Shown piece after piece: positions 44,465 through 53,197 of a stretch of 59,255 nucleotides of DNA (position 1 is the stretch's first letter; the number at the start of each line of letters is the position of its first letter). The translations under genes were made by a program, and so were the position numbers. The notes beneath the pieces were generated by a model. That model was not told the origin of the DNA. It did no database searches and worked only from the letters and a program-made list of their open reading frames with translations. The DNA comes from Falsiphaeobacter marinintestinus (lineage in GTDB: Bacteria > Pseudomonadota > Alphaproteobacteria > Rhodobacterales > Rhodobacteraceae), in NCBI RefSeq assembly GCF_007923355.1, contig NZ_VOGO01000019.1, forward strand, positions 1 through 59,255. The letters run 5' to 3'.

Positions 44465-45325
44465 ATGGGCATCGGATATCAGGGAACCGACCGCAACGTC
44501 ATAGATTATGACCTGTGGTATGCCGACGGTAACACACGGCTGGCCTTTCGCGGGCCGCGCGGAGATTTGTCGGCCCCCGGAGCGATCTGCTGCATCGGCG
44601 CGGCGCAGACCTTTGGCCGGTTTGTGCCCCGTCCTTTTGCGCAGCAGATCGGGGAGATCCTTGGCCGACCCGTGCTGAACCTTGGGTTTTCCGGGGCGGG
44701 GCCTGAATTCTATCTGGGCAAGCCGCCGCTGATGACCTGCCTTGCAGGTGCCGAGATGGTTGTGGTGCAGTCGATGTCAGCCCGGTCTGTCAGCGCCGGT
44801 GTTTTTGAGACCCGGGGCAATAACGGGGTGCTGAGGTTTCTGGACGGCCCGCGCAAGGGACAGGTTCTCAAGGCACAGAAAGCCTATCGAACCCTGCGCG
44901 AAGAGTATGGCGAAGACGCGTTTCGCGCTCAGGTCGCCGCCGTGCAGGCCGCGTGGCTGGACCGGCATCAGGATCTGGCGGCCCGGATCCCGGGGCGCAA
45001 GATTTTCCTGTGGCTGTCCTCCGAAGCACCGGGGGACAATGTGAAACTCGATAAATCCGCCGTCGGTACGTTCCCGCATTTCGTCGATGCAGAGATGGTG
45101 GAAAAGGTGGCCGGCATGGGGTTCGAGGTGGTGACCTGCGTGCTCAAGGACATGCCCCCTCAGGTGCTGGTCAACGATCGCACCGGCGTGGTCGAACAGG
45201 TGTATAACGCGCGCGATTTTCCAGATCGGCCTGACCGGACCCGCGCGCTGAACGGGTATTATGCCACGCCCGATCTGCACGATTTGGCGGCGCGCAAGCT
45301 GATCCGGCAGATCCTGTCGGTTTGA
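44465..45325 (+). CDS. DUF6473 family protein, 286 aa
   Basis: Matches DUF6473 by DYDLWYADGNTRLAFRGPRGD at the start, then CIGAAQTFGRFVPRPF and GRPVLNLGFSGAGPEFYL, a pattern found in Rhodobacteraceae next to sulfotransferases. The fold suggested by the GA.TFGRF and N.GF.GAGP segments is SGNH/flavodoxin-like, with a Gly-rich loop, but I cannot identify a proven catalytic triad. It follows a sulfotransferase by 9 bases. A helper role in sulfation or modification of the same glycan is possible but unproven. Confidence 0.75.
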   Translation: MGIGYQGTDRNVIDYDLWYADGNTRLAFRGPRGDLSAPGAICCIGAAQTFGRFVPRPFAQQIGEILGRPVLNLGFSGAGPEFYLGKPPLMTCLAGAEMVVVQSMSARSVSAGVFETRGNNGVLRFLDGPRKGQVLKAQKAYRTLREEYGEDAFRAQVAAVQAAWLDRHQDLAARIPGRKIFLWLSSEAPGDNVKLDKSAVGTFPHFVDAEMVEKVAGMGFEVVTCVLKDMPPQVLVNDRTGVVEQVYNARDFPDRPDRTRALNGYYATPDLHDLAARKLIRQILSV

Positions 45326-45356
45326 TCCGGGTTTGTTTGGCGCTCGGACACGTGCC

Positions 45357-46082
45357 TCAAACCTGAAGGCAGGCTCCGCCTGGGTCGAGGAACTCGGTTC
45401 GAATCATCTGGTAAAGCGGCTGATCGGCCCAGCTGGCGTTCCGCATCGCGACCGCATCGGCCTCGGTCATCGTCTCCTTGCTCAGCGCAATGGTTTTGTT
45501 GCGGTTTTCTCGCTTGGGGGCGGGCAGATCGCGGTTCAGCAGTGTGCCGAGGTCGGCAATGAACCGGGGCAGACGCGGGGTGCAGCCGATCAGGTCGAAC
45601 TGCTTTAGATTCTCGCGTGCGACCGTCAGCATCTCGGTTACGCGGGCGGCGCGGGGTCGCCGTCCAGCATGGCAGATATCGAGATAGGCGTCATGGCCCA
45701 GAATGTATTTGGCCTGAGTGTTGTGCAGGCTCCCATTGTCATTCATCAGGCTGGCAAAGTCGGCTTCGGCGGCATTGGCGGCGGCATGCAGGGCGTGGGC
45801 GGGGCGGCTGGCGATGTGGTTGTACAACGACAGATGCAGATCCTGCGGCGGTCGCACCACGGTGATTTTTTTGTATCCGGGGGCAGCGTGGCCAGGAAAT
45901 CCACCCGCAAATGCCCCTGATAAAAGTCATAACCCGGGAGATCGGCATGGGTTGTCCCGCGATAGTCGGGCGCGTGATAGGCCGGACAGACCGTAAGAGC
46001 CTCGCCATAGGCCTGCAGAATGACCCGCTCGGTCGAAATGCCCCCCGGTCTTGGGTATATGCATGAAGGCCAGTTTCACCAT
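45357..46082 (-). pseudogene. Sulfotransferase family 2-like gene with two frame disruptions
   Basis: Read on the minus strand from ATG 46082, MVKLAFMHIPKTGG is a perfect phosphosulfate loop, but the frame is then lost at a run of six G (46041-46046). Removing one G gives an open frame, GISTERVILQAYGEALTVC and then PDYRGTTHADLPGYDFYQGH. The frame is lost again at seven A (minus strand; 45866-45872) and restored by adding one, giving TVVRPPQDLHLSLYNH (3'-phosphate site) and about 165 more residues to a TAA-type stop at 45357. The two shifts cancel, so an intact gene of about 241 codons is recoverable. Decay or sequencing error in homopolymers are both possible. It is last in the manC-sulfotransferase run. 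Confidence 0.75.
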
Positions 46083-46086
46083 ATGC

Positions 46087-46785
46087 TCATGCCTGCCACT
46101 GTGCCGCGCAGGCGGATTCATAGATCTCAAGCAGCTGCGGGTAGGTCTTGCAGATATGGGCGCGGGTGTCCGGGTCGATGTCGTCCGGGCGTTGCCCCCC
46201 ATGCGACCGGTTCTGATGGCTCAGACTGACCGCAGCGTAATTCCGGGTCCGGGCAAAGCGGAGCTCAAGAAACTCACTGATCCGCTGCAGCGGCACCACG
46301 TCCAGCCGGTCAAAGCCCGAAGGGTCGAAAAAGGCCGCCGCCCCGTCATCATCCAGTGCATAAAACCGGGACTGGCGGGCAAAGTCCGCAAAGTCGTTTT
46401 CCATGGCCACCTTGACCTGCCCGCGCAGCGTGTCGCGGGTCATGCCACGATGGGTCCAGACATGCGGTTTCTGCAGGTGCTTATAAAGCGACAGCATCAG
46501 ATCGACAGGATGGCGGATCATGACAAAGGCCCAGGGCGGCATGGTCAGGCCGTTCTCGTGGATCAGGTCCACCGCGCGGGCGACATTGGCGTGGCGCGGG
46601 CCGCTGAGGCAGGTCAGCTTTGCGGCGCTGTCCGGCGCTGTGGCCATCGCGTGGGTCTGCGGGTGTGATTTTGGTTCCGAAAATGCATGCACCGGGCCAT
46701 CGGCAACATTGACCAGATACCGGGTCAGCGACATGCCACCGGTCTTCATGAAGTGGATAAAGGCGAAATCGTCGGTGTGGATCAT
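46087..46785 (-). CDS. Sulfotransferase family 2-like protein, 232 aa
   Basis: FAFIHFMKTGGMSLTRYLVN near residues 7-26 is the phosphosulfate loop (HFMKTGG, a variant of HIPKTGG), and WAFVMIRHPVDLMLSLYKHL near residue 84 is the 3'-phosphate site with Arg and Ser. It starts 17 bases after the manC stop and ends four bases before the frameshifted sulfotransferase, so the three are one operon. It lies beside the GDP-mannose gene, which hints at a mannose- or fucose-containing acceptor; that is inference only. Confidence 0.83.
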   Translation of the reverse strand: MIHTDDFAFIHFMKTGGMSLTRYLVNVADGPVHAFSEPKSHPQTHAMATAPDSAAKLTCLSGPRHANVARAVDLIHENGLTMPPWAFVMIRHPVDLMLSLYKHLQKPHVWTHRGMTRDTLRGQVKVAMENDFADFARQSRFYALDDDGAAAFFDPSGFDRLDVVPLQRISEFLELRFARTRNYAAVSLSHQNRSHGGQRPDDIDPDTRAHICKTYPQLLEIYESACAAQWQA

Positions 46786-46802
46786 GTGTTGGCCCTTGGC
46801 TC

Positions 46803-48257
46803 TTAGCCTTTTGCACCCTGGCCGCGCGCATACATATCCTCGTAGCGGATGATGTCATCTTCGCCCAGATACGACCCGGTCTGGACCTCGATCAGCACCA
46901 TGTCGATCTTGCCGGGGTTTTCCATCCGGTGCACCGCGCCCAGCGGGATATAGACCGACTGGTTCTCGGCCAGCAGATGCACGGTGTCATCGACGGTGAC
47001 CCTGGCGGTGCCTTCAACCACGATCCAGTGTTCAGACCGGTGGTGGTGGCTTTGCAGGGACAGCGAGGCACCGGGTTTCACCACGATGCGCTTGACCTGG
47101 AACCTGTTGGCCAGGATCAGGGTCTCGAAATGGCCCCAGGGGCGGAAATCGACAGGCAGCGCGGTGGCCTGAGACGCCCCCTTGGCCTTCAGCGCCGTGA
47201 CCGCCAGCTTGACGTCCTGCGACCGCGACATATCCGCAACCAGCACCGCATCCTTCATGGCCACGGCGACGATGTTCTCAAGCCCCAGCCCGACCAGTTG
47301 CTGATCATCGCTTTCCGCGCGCAGCAGCGTGTTGCGGCAGTCGATGGCGGTGACCGGGCCAGTGGTGGCCAGCCCGTTTTCATCGGGGCCGATAAGGTCG
47401 CGTACGGCCGTCCAGCTGCCCAGATCAGACCAGCCTGCCGAGAACGGCACGACAGACAGGTTCGTTGCCCGTTCCATCACCGCATAGTCGATCGAGATTT
47501 CTTCGGCTGCGTCCCAGGCTTCGGGGTCCAGCCGCAGAAAGCCAAGGTCGACCTGGGCCTGATCAACGGCGGCCTTGACGGGCGGGATCAGATCGGGGGC
47601 ATGTTGTTCAAAGGCGGCCAGAATATCGCGGGCGGCAAACAGGAAGATGCCCGAATTCCACAGATAGCTGCCATCGGCCAGCATCGCCTGTGCCGTCTCA
47701 AGATCGGGTTTTTCGACGAACCGGGTCAAAGGTACGGCGGCCCCCGACCCGTCGGGGCGGGCGGACAGCTGCAGATACCCATATCCGGTTTCGGGCTGGT
47801 CCGGGGTAATGCCAAAGGTGATCAGATCACCGCGCGCCTCGATCGCGGCAACACCTGTCGCGACGGCGGCACGGAACGCCTCAGCATCGGGCACCACATG
47901 ATCCGAAGGCGCCACTAGCAGGATCGCATCCGGATCGCGCGCCGCCAGATACAGCGCGGCGGCCAGAACGGCAGGCGCCGTGTTGCGCCCGTCGGGTTCG
48001 ATCATCACCGGGCCGGGATCGATGCCGATCTCATGCAGCTGTTCGGTGACGATGAACCGGAAGTCGGCATTGGTCAGGATCGTGGGGGCGGCATAGTCGA
48101 CAGTGCCATCGGTGCCGGTCATCCGCTGGGCGCAGGTCTGAAACAGAGAGGTTTCTCCGACCAGCGGGACGAACTGCTTGGGATAGCTTTTGCGCGACAA
48201 AGGCCACAGACGGGTGCCGACACCGCCACACAGGATCACGGGATGAACAATAGCCAA
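46803..48257 (-). CDS. manC: Mannose-1-phosphate guanylyltransferase / mannose-6-phosphate isomerase
   Basis: Bifunctional type II enzyme of 484 residues. The nucleotidyltransferase domain opens with VILCGGVGTRLWPLSRKSYP, with FVEKPDLETAQAML in the sugar-binding part. The C-terminal cupin (about residues 365-475), with FRPWGHFETL, LQSHHHRSEHWIVVEGTA and PLGAVHRMENPG, carries the metal-binding residues of the isomerase. Together they convert fructose-6-phosphate (via mannose-6-phosphate and an external phosphomannomutase, not in the window) to GDP-mannose for gmd-fcl and perhaps for mannose addition. Confidence 0.96.
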   Translation of the reverse strand: MAIVHPVILCGGVGTRLWPLSRKSYPKQFVPLVGETSLFQTCAQRMTGTDGTVDYAAPTILTNADFRFIVTEQLHEIGIDPGPVMIEPDGRNTAPAVLAAALYLAARDPDAILLVAPSDHVVPDAEAFRAAVATGVAAIEARGDLITFGITPDQPETGYGYLQLSARPDGSGAAVPLTRFVEKPDLETAQAMLADGSYLWNSGIFLFAARDILAAFEQHAPDLIPPVKAAVDQAQVDLGFLRLDPEAWDAAEEISIDYAVMERATNLSVVPFSAGWSDLGSWTAVRDLIGPDENGLATTGPVTAIDCRNTLLRAESDDQQLVGLGLENIVAVAMKDAVLVADMSRSQDVKLAVTALKAKGASQATALPVDFRPWGHFETLILANRFQVKRIVVKPGASLSLQSHHHRSEHWIVVEGTARVTVDDTVHLLAENQSVYIPLGAVHRMENPGKIDMVLIEVQTGSYLGEDDIIRYEDMYARGQGAKG

Positions 48258-48595
48258 AGTGATACCCTTTTGTTCAGTTTTTGCGAGGACTTACCTGAAA
48301 TAACCGCCCGATCATACAGGCTGGATCGGGTTCGGCCAGAGGGGTTTTCGGATAATCTGTGCTGTGGCCCATATCGGTACTCGTATTGGGGCCCATGCCG
48401 CGGGGTGGTCTGCGGCGCTTTTACGAAACACCTCAAGGGTTTCTATGCTCTGCAGGGTCGCGTTCTGCCCGCTTTGAGGTATGGTGCGGCAATGGCCCGC
48501 GCATGGCGGGGGCCTGTCATGACAGAAACGGGAGGACGCTGTGCCGGTCAGGCTGGCGCATGGCAGGTTTCCCGCAAAAGCAAAGAGTAAGACCG
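48258..48595. promoter_or_regulatory. Divergent intergenic region, manC versus glycosyltransferase
   Basis: A 338-base region upstream of both manC (minus) and the glycosyltransferase (plus). It contains the perfect 12-bp palindrome CTGTCATGACAG (48514-48525), about 70 bases before the glycosyltransferase start, which may be an operator. The glycosyltransferase frame extends open back to 48359 but without protein-like similarity. No RNA gene was recognised. Confidence 0.4.
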
Positions 48596-51500
48596 ATGGA
48601 TACGAGCGCGCCAAAGACCACAGATCTGCCCGAAGGCGTGGCCCAGATCATCATCTCGGACGGCACTGTTCTGGCCGAAGTCGCGCCGGCTCTGGCTGCA
48701 CGGGGGCTGGCGCTTGAGCTTGGGACCGACAAGGTGCCTTTTGCCAAAGACGGAGCCGAACCGCCCGTGGGCGGGGTGGATTACCGCCCGTTCCTTGAAC
48801 AGCCGTTGCTGGTGAACGTTCCGGACGGCACCTGTACTGCCCTGCTGAATGCCAGCGCGCAATGGACCCTGGCGGGGCGTCAGACGCTTCAGGTCGAATT
48901 CAACAACCACGACCAGCACACCCGGGTGCAACTGGCCGCGCCGATCCGCCTGCCCGCCCATGACACGCCGCTGACCTTCCGGGTCTATCTGGCGTCGCAT
49001 CGTGGTGGCGGCCATCTTGAGCTGCGCCGGATCCGCCGGGACGGCGCCGGGGCGGAAACCGTCACCATGTCTGCTGAGCTTGCCTTTGATCCGGCCTGCG
49101 CGGGGGGGCACGAGACGGACTCTTATGCGGCCCGCGACTGTACCTTAGGCGCGTCCGAGCATCCGACCGAGCTGGTGATGACGATCGCCTATGACAAGTA
49201 TCAGGGCGGCGACAGTGAATTGCCCCCGGTGTTGTTCGTCGCTGACCCACGGGTTGAAAGCGACGCCGCGGATTCAGACCGGCTGGAACGGTTCGTTCTG
49301 TCGGGGACACCGGTGCCGGGCGCCGTCTGGTTGCGCGCCGCGCTGCCCGGTCAGGCCGAGCCCGAAGAACCGCTGGTTCTGACCCTGGGGGACGACCGGC
49401 ATGTGCTGATCGAAGGCCGCCCCCGCGACCTTGAGATTCTGGACGATCATGGCAACAGCCTGCGGGTGCGGGCCTCGGAACAGGCGGTGTACCGGGTGCT
49501 GCTGGACGGCAAATTTGCCTTTTACCGGTCGCTGGGCCCGAATGGCGACTGGATCGACGTCCCGCAAGAGTACCAGACTGGCCATTACCGCAGTCTGACC
49601 GTGACGGATGAGGCCGGGGTGCACCGGTTGCTGCACACCTATGTCCTGCCGCCCCGGCTGCTGACGCGGATAGAGATCATGCAACGCGAAAGCCGCGCGC
49701 CCTTCCCCGGGTCGCTGGCGGTGCAGGCCGAACATCGCTATGGCGCGCTGCGCGCGCATCTGACCGCAGGCAGCCCGCCCGAAACGCTGGCCCAGATCGG
49801 CCATGCGCTGCAGGTGGTTGAAGGCGGGCATGACAACGTCAAGCTTGAGCCGCTGGCCTTCCCGGTGGTGGAAAATCCCGATGTATCGGTGGTGATGCCA
49901 GCGCATGACAAGGTTGAGCTGACCTATCTGGCGCTGGCCAGCTTGCTGCTGGCCCATAACACCACCACCTTCGAGGTGATCTTGGTCGATGATGCGTCGG
50001 AAGATGACACCGCCCGGCTTGAGGATATCGTGGCCGGCATCACCGTGGTGCGCAACGACACCCCGCAGCGGTTCATCCGGGCCTGCAATGCCGGTGTGGC
50101 AGCGGCGCGGGGCACCTATGTGGCGTTGCTGAACAATGATGTCGAGGTCACGGTCGGCTGGTTAGACGCGCTGGTTGACGGGTTTTTGCGCTTTGACAAT
50201 GTCGGCGCGGTGGGGGCCAAGCTGCTCTATCCCGATGGCAAGCTGCAGGATGCCGGTGGCATCGTCTGGGGCAATGGCAACCCGTGGAACTATGGCAATC
50301 GCGCCAACCCCTGGGATCCGCGGTTCTGTTATGCCCGGCAGGTCGATTACCTGACCGGCGCGGCGCTGCTGACCAAAAAGACGATCTGGGACGAGGTCGG
50401 CGGCCTGTCGTCTTACCTTGAGCCGATGTATTTCGACGACACCGATTTTTCGTTCAAGCTGCGCGAAGCGGGCTATAGCACCTGGTTCATCCCGTCATCG
50501 GTCGTCTACCATTTTGAAGGCAAGACCAGCGGCACCGACACCGGGTCAGGCTTCAAGCGGTATCAAGAGATCAACCGACCCAAGTTCAAGCGCCGCTGGG
50601 CCAAAGCGTATATCGGGCATGGGGCCGAAGGCGTGACCCCGGATCTGGAAAAGGACCGCGGCATCATCGGCCGGGTGCTGTTCATCGATCAGGGCATTCC
50701 CCGCCCCGATCGCGATGCGGGCAGCTTTGCTGCTGTGCAGGAAATCCGGCTGGTCCAAAGCCTAGGGTACAAGGTGACCTTCCTGCCCGCCAACCTGTCG
50801 CACCTGGGATCATATGTGGACGATCTGGAAAAGATGGGGGTCGAGGTGATCCGCGCGCCTTTCGCCCGGTCGGTGACAGATTACCTGACCCGCCACGTCG
50901 CCGATTTCGACGCGGTCTATATCACGCGCTATTACGTGGCCGAAAAAGTAATCAACAAGATCCGCGCGCTGGCGCCGCGGGCCAAGATCCTGTTCAACAA
51001 CGCCGATCTGCATTTCCTGCGTGAATTGCGCGCCGGTCTGGTGGCCGACGACAAGAAGATGTTGGCCAAGGCCCGCAAGACCCGCAAGAAAGAAGTCGCG
51101 GTGATGGGCAAGGCGGATGTTGTGCTCAGCTATAATGACGTCGAACACTCGGTGATCCAGTCCCATACCGGTGGTCAGGTGCAGGTTGCCAAATGCCCCT
51201 GGGTGGTCGAGATGCCCGACGAGGTGCCGCCGCTGGATGGGCGCTCGGGCCTGTCTTTCCTTGGCAATTACAATCACGCGCCCAATGCCGAAGCGGTAGA
51301 GTGGTTTGCCGGTCACGTCATGCCGCTTCTGGAAACCGAGCTGCCCGGTGTGGGGTTCCACATCTATGGCTCGGGTATGCCGGATGAGATCCAGGAACTC
51401 GACTCTGCTGAAACCGGCGGCGCGATCCATGCCATCGGCTATATCGCCGATCTGGCGGATGCCTATGACCGGCGCCGGATTTTTGTGGCACCACTGCTGT

Positions 51501-51796
51501 CTGGGGCCGGGATCAAGGGCAAGGTGCTGGCCGCTCTTGCCCATGGTGTGCCCTGCGTGTTGACGCCGACGGCGGCCGAAGGCATCGGTGTGCGGCATGG
51601 CCACGACTGCCTGATTGCCACCACCCCGTCCGAATGGTGCGCCGCGATTGCACAGCTGCAGACCGATGACGCCCTGTGGCACGAGATTTCGGGCAATGCC
51701 CGGGCCTATGTGCAGCAGAATTTCTCGTTTGAAACCGGGCGGGCGTTGATGCGCGCCGCCTTTGAAAGCGTCGATCTGTATTCACCAAGGGGCTGA
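48596..51796 (+). CDS. Two-domain glycosyltransferase (GT2 plus GT4) with N-terminal accessory region, 1066 aa
   Basis: Residues about 1-410 are an accessory part with beta-rich, carbohydrate-binding-like sequence and no match I can name. Residues about 420-650 are a family 2 GT-A domain: PDVSVVMPAHDKVELTYLAL, VILVDDASEDDT and ALLNNDVEVTVGWLDALVDG, with FHFEGKT-like VYHFEGKTSG. Residues about 690-1060 are a GT-B family 4 domain: RVLFIDQGIPRPDRDAGSFA, LSFLGNYNHAPNAEAVEWF and PLLSGAGIKGKVLAALAHG. It is the same type as the protein at 260-2821. ATG 48596 has AGAGTAAG upstream. Probably adds two residues to the lipid-linked repeat unit. Confidence 0.86.
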   Translation: MDTSAPKTTDLPEGVAQIIISDGTVLAEVAPALAARGLALELGTDKVPFAKDGAEPPVGGVDYRPFLEQPLLVNVPDGTCTALLNASAQWTLAGRQTLQVEFNNHDQHTRVQLAAPIRLPAHDTPLTFRVYLASHRGGGHLELRRIRRDGAGAETVTMSAELAFDPACAGGHETDSYAARDCTLGASEHPTELVMTIAYDKYQGGDSELPPVLFVADPRVESDAADSDRLERFVLSGTPVPGAVWLRAALPGQAEPEEPLVLTLGDDRHVLIEGRPRDLEILDDHGNSLRVRASEQAVYRVLLDGKFAFYRSLGPNGDWIDVPQEYQTGHYRSLTVTDEAGVHRLLHTYVLPPRLLTRIEIMQRESRAPFPGSLAVQAEHRYGALRAHLTAGSPPETLAQIGHALQVVEGGHDNVKLEPLAFPVVENPDVSVVMPAHDKVELTYLALASLLLAHNTTTFEVILVDDASEDDTARLEDIVAGITVVRNDTPQRFIRACNAGVAAARGTYVALLNNDVEVTVGWLDALVDGFLRFDNVGAVGAKLLYPDGKLQDAGGIVWGNGNPWNYGNRANPWDPRFCYARQVDYLTGAALLTKKTIWDEVGGLSSYLEPMYFDDTDFSFKLREAGYSTWFIPSSVVYHFEGKTSGTDTGSGFKRYQEINRPKFKRRWAKAYIGHGAEGVTPDLEKDRGIIGRVLFIDQGIPRPDRDAGSFAAVQEIRLVQSLGYKVTFLPANLSHLGSYVDDLEKMGVEVIRAPFARSVTDYLTRHVADFDAVYITRYYVAEKVINKIRALAPRAKILFNNADLHFLRELRAGLVADDKKMLAKARKTRKKEVAVMGKADVVLSYNDVEHSVIQSHTGGQVQVAKCPWVVEMPDEVPPLDGRSGLSFLGNYNHAPNAEAVEWFAGHVMPLLETELPGVGFHIYGSGMPDEIQELDSAETGGAIHAIGYIADLADAYDRRRIFVAPLLSGAGIKGKVLAALAHGVPCVLTPTAAEGIGVRHGHDCLIATTPSEWCAAIAQLQTDDALWHEISGNARAYVQQNFSFETGRALMRAAFESVDLYSPRG

Positions 51797-51871
51797 GGCC
51801 TGGGGTCAGATGCTCAGAGCGCAGGATCCGCCGGAGTGTCCGATCCTGAAGCGTAAAAGTCATTCAGACAT

Positions 51872-51901
51872 AAAAAAGCAGGCCCCTGAAGGGCCTGCTT
51901 T
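51872..51901. terminator. Strong bidirectional terminator
   Basis: AAAGCAGGCCC (51875-51885) and GGGCCTGCTTT (51891-51901) form an 11-bp stem with a 5-base loop. On the minus strand six T follow, so it ends the yjbH-yjbF-yjbE-like operon; on the plus strand it sits 78 bases after the glycosyltransferase stop, and the stem ends in TTT. Confidence 0.88.
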
Positions 51902-51925
51902 AAAACTTGAGTCGAACCAGACGAT

Positions 51926-52300
51926 TTAGTTGGTGGTCGTCGTGGTCGTGGTTGTTGTTGTGCCGCTGGTGCTGTCATCGCTGCCTGCGATCGCAACAAT
52001 CGCGGCCAGGCCGAGAACACCGGCTGCGATTGCGCCGCCACCGGCCAGAGCTGTGCCGCCCAAGGCGCCAGCTGCACCCGCGGTGCTGCCCGCAATGGTG
52101 CTACCTGCAGCGGCTGCGGCCGCGCCGGAACCCGGAGGGCACACAGCCGAGAGACGGCCATCGGCCAGATACTCTGCTGAAATCGGTTCAAAACCGACAC
52201 CGCAGACGCCGCGTTCACGCGCGTCATCAAGCGCATCGGCATAAGCTGCGCCGGCCAGACCGGCGATTGTCAGGGCCGTAACGGCAAACACTTTTTTCAT
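51926..52300 (-). CDS. YjbE/GfcA-like small exported protein with poly-threonine tail, 124 aa
   Basis: A short secreted protein. MKKVFAVTALTIAGLAGAA is a clear signal peptide, likely cut after AYA near residue 22. A Cys-containing segment (RGVCGVGFEPISAEYLADG) follows, then a Gly/Ala-rich hydrophobic part (residues about 58-105) and SDDSTSG plus ten Thr and Asn. The threonine tail is encoded by ACA, ACC and ACG codons mixed, so it is kept by selection and is not a simple slippage tract. E. coli YjbE and GfcA, of the yjbEFGH and group 4 capsule operons, end in a similar threonine run. It lies after yjbF and yjbH homologues. Confidence 0.72.
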   Translation of the reverse strand: MKKVFAVTALTIAGLAGAAYADALDDARERGVCGVGFEPISAEYLADGRLSAVCPPGSGAAAAAAGSTIAGSTAGAAGALGGTALAGGGAIAAGVLGLAAIVAIAGSDDSTSGTTTTTTTTTTN

Positions 52301-52471
52301 AATCCAAAACCCCTTTGGCTATACTTGAGATAGGTTGTAGCGCAGATTCCCGTCATTTTCAACGAGAGCCAGCACTGGTTTCCATGTATTTCGGCGTTTT
52401 TTCGCTGCGCTGCAATATGATACAGCATCTGGCGCGCCGGAATTGCAGTTTCACAGGCCATGCCGGCCTGA

Positions 52472-53197
52472 TTATTCGACCAGACGCCGCAGCCGGATAT
52501 ACCCCAGTTGCGGCCCGGCCCATTGTCGCGACTTCCAGACAATTCCACGCCCCGAATCAACCCAGTAGTCGTTTATGACCACGCCTTCGGTTTCGTTGGC
52601 CCGGGCTTCGCAGACCTGACGCAGGTGCCGTGTGCCATATTTCAGTTCGACAATTTCCAGCGTCTCGGGCCCCATATCGACCAGATCGCAGGTCAGCGTC
52701 GCGGGCCAGACCTTTTCGGCGCCCGCGCGGATCTGCAGCACCTGGGCCCCGCTATGCGAAGGCCCCGCACCGGTCCCGGTGACCGGCACCGTGGCCGACA
52801 TCACGTCGCCGCCCAGCCCGCGGGTATTGATGATGATGCCATTGCGGGTGCTGATCTGGGCGCCATCCTGAGACCGCCAGACCTGAATCTGGCCGGGGCT
52901 GCTGTCGCGCAGTGTCTTGTCGAGGAACACATAGGCCAGGGTATCGGTGTGCTCGATGATGACCTCCAGCGCCGCAACCTGAACTGTTCCCAGGGCGGCC
53001 CGGGTCAGGGGCGGACGCTCTTCCTCGGGGGCGGTGCGGCGGGCGATATTCTGGAACCCCGCCTCGAAAACCTGATTCGAGGCCGGGGTGATTTCGTTGC
53101 CGCCGGTGCAGGCCGCAAGTCCCAGCCCGCAGATCATCGTCAGGACTGTGGCGCGCAACAATTGTGTCGGGCGTGTCGGACGGGTCAGATACATCAT
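52472..53197 (-). CDS. YjbF/GfcB-like lipoprotein, 241 aa
   Basis: YjbF family outer-membrane-associated lipoprotein. The signal peptide ends in LGLAAC, the lipobox, with Cys near residue 29. TRAALGTVQVAALEVIIEHT, TRNGIIINTRGLGGDVMSA and INDYWVDSGRGIVWKSRQW are family-like segments. The ATG at 53197 overlaps the stop of the YjbH-like gene (ATGA), so they are translated together; an in-frame ATG at 53215 inside that gene is less likely. E. coli YjbF works with YjbE, G and H in exopolysaccharide secretion; no YjbG-like gene is present here. Confidence 0.85.
   Translation of the reverse strand: MMYLTRPTRPTQLLRATVLTMICGLGLAACTGGNEITPASNQVFEAGFQNIARRTAPEEERPPLTRAALGTVQVAALEVIIEHTDTLAYVFLDKTLRDSSPGQIQVWRSQDGAQISTRNGIIINTRGLGGDVMSATVPVTGTGAGPSHSGAQVLQIRAGAEKVWPATLTCDLVDMGPETLEIVELKYGTRHLRQVCEARANETEGVVINDYWVDSGRGIVWKSRQWAGPQLGYIRLRRLVE

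Noticed and set aside
45357-46082. Programmed double frameshift to express the broken sulfotransferase
   Set aside because: The A7 site would suit a -1 shift but the G6 site needs +1; two opposite programmed events in a short gene are improbable compared with indels in homopolymers.
46929-47918. Plus-strand open frame of 329 codons opposite manC
   Set aside because: Shadow of a well-conserved bifunctional enzyme; composition typical of antisense frames in high-GC genes.
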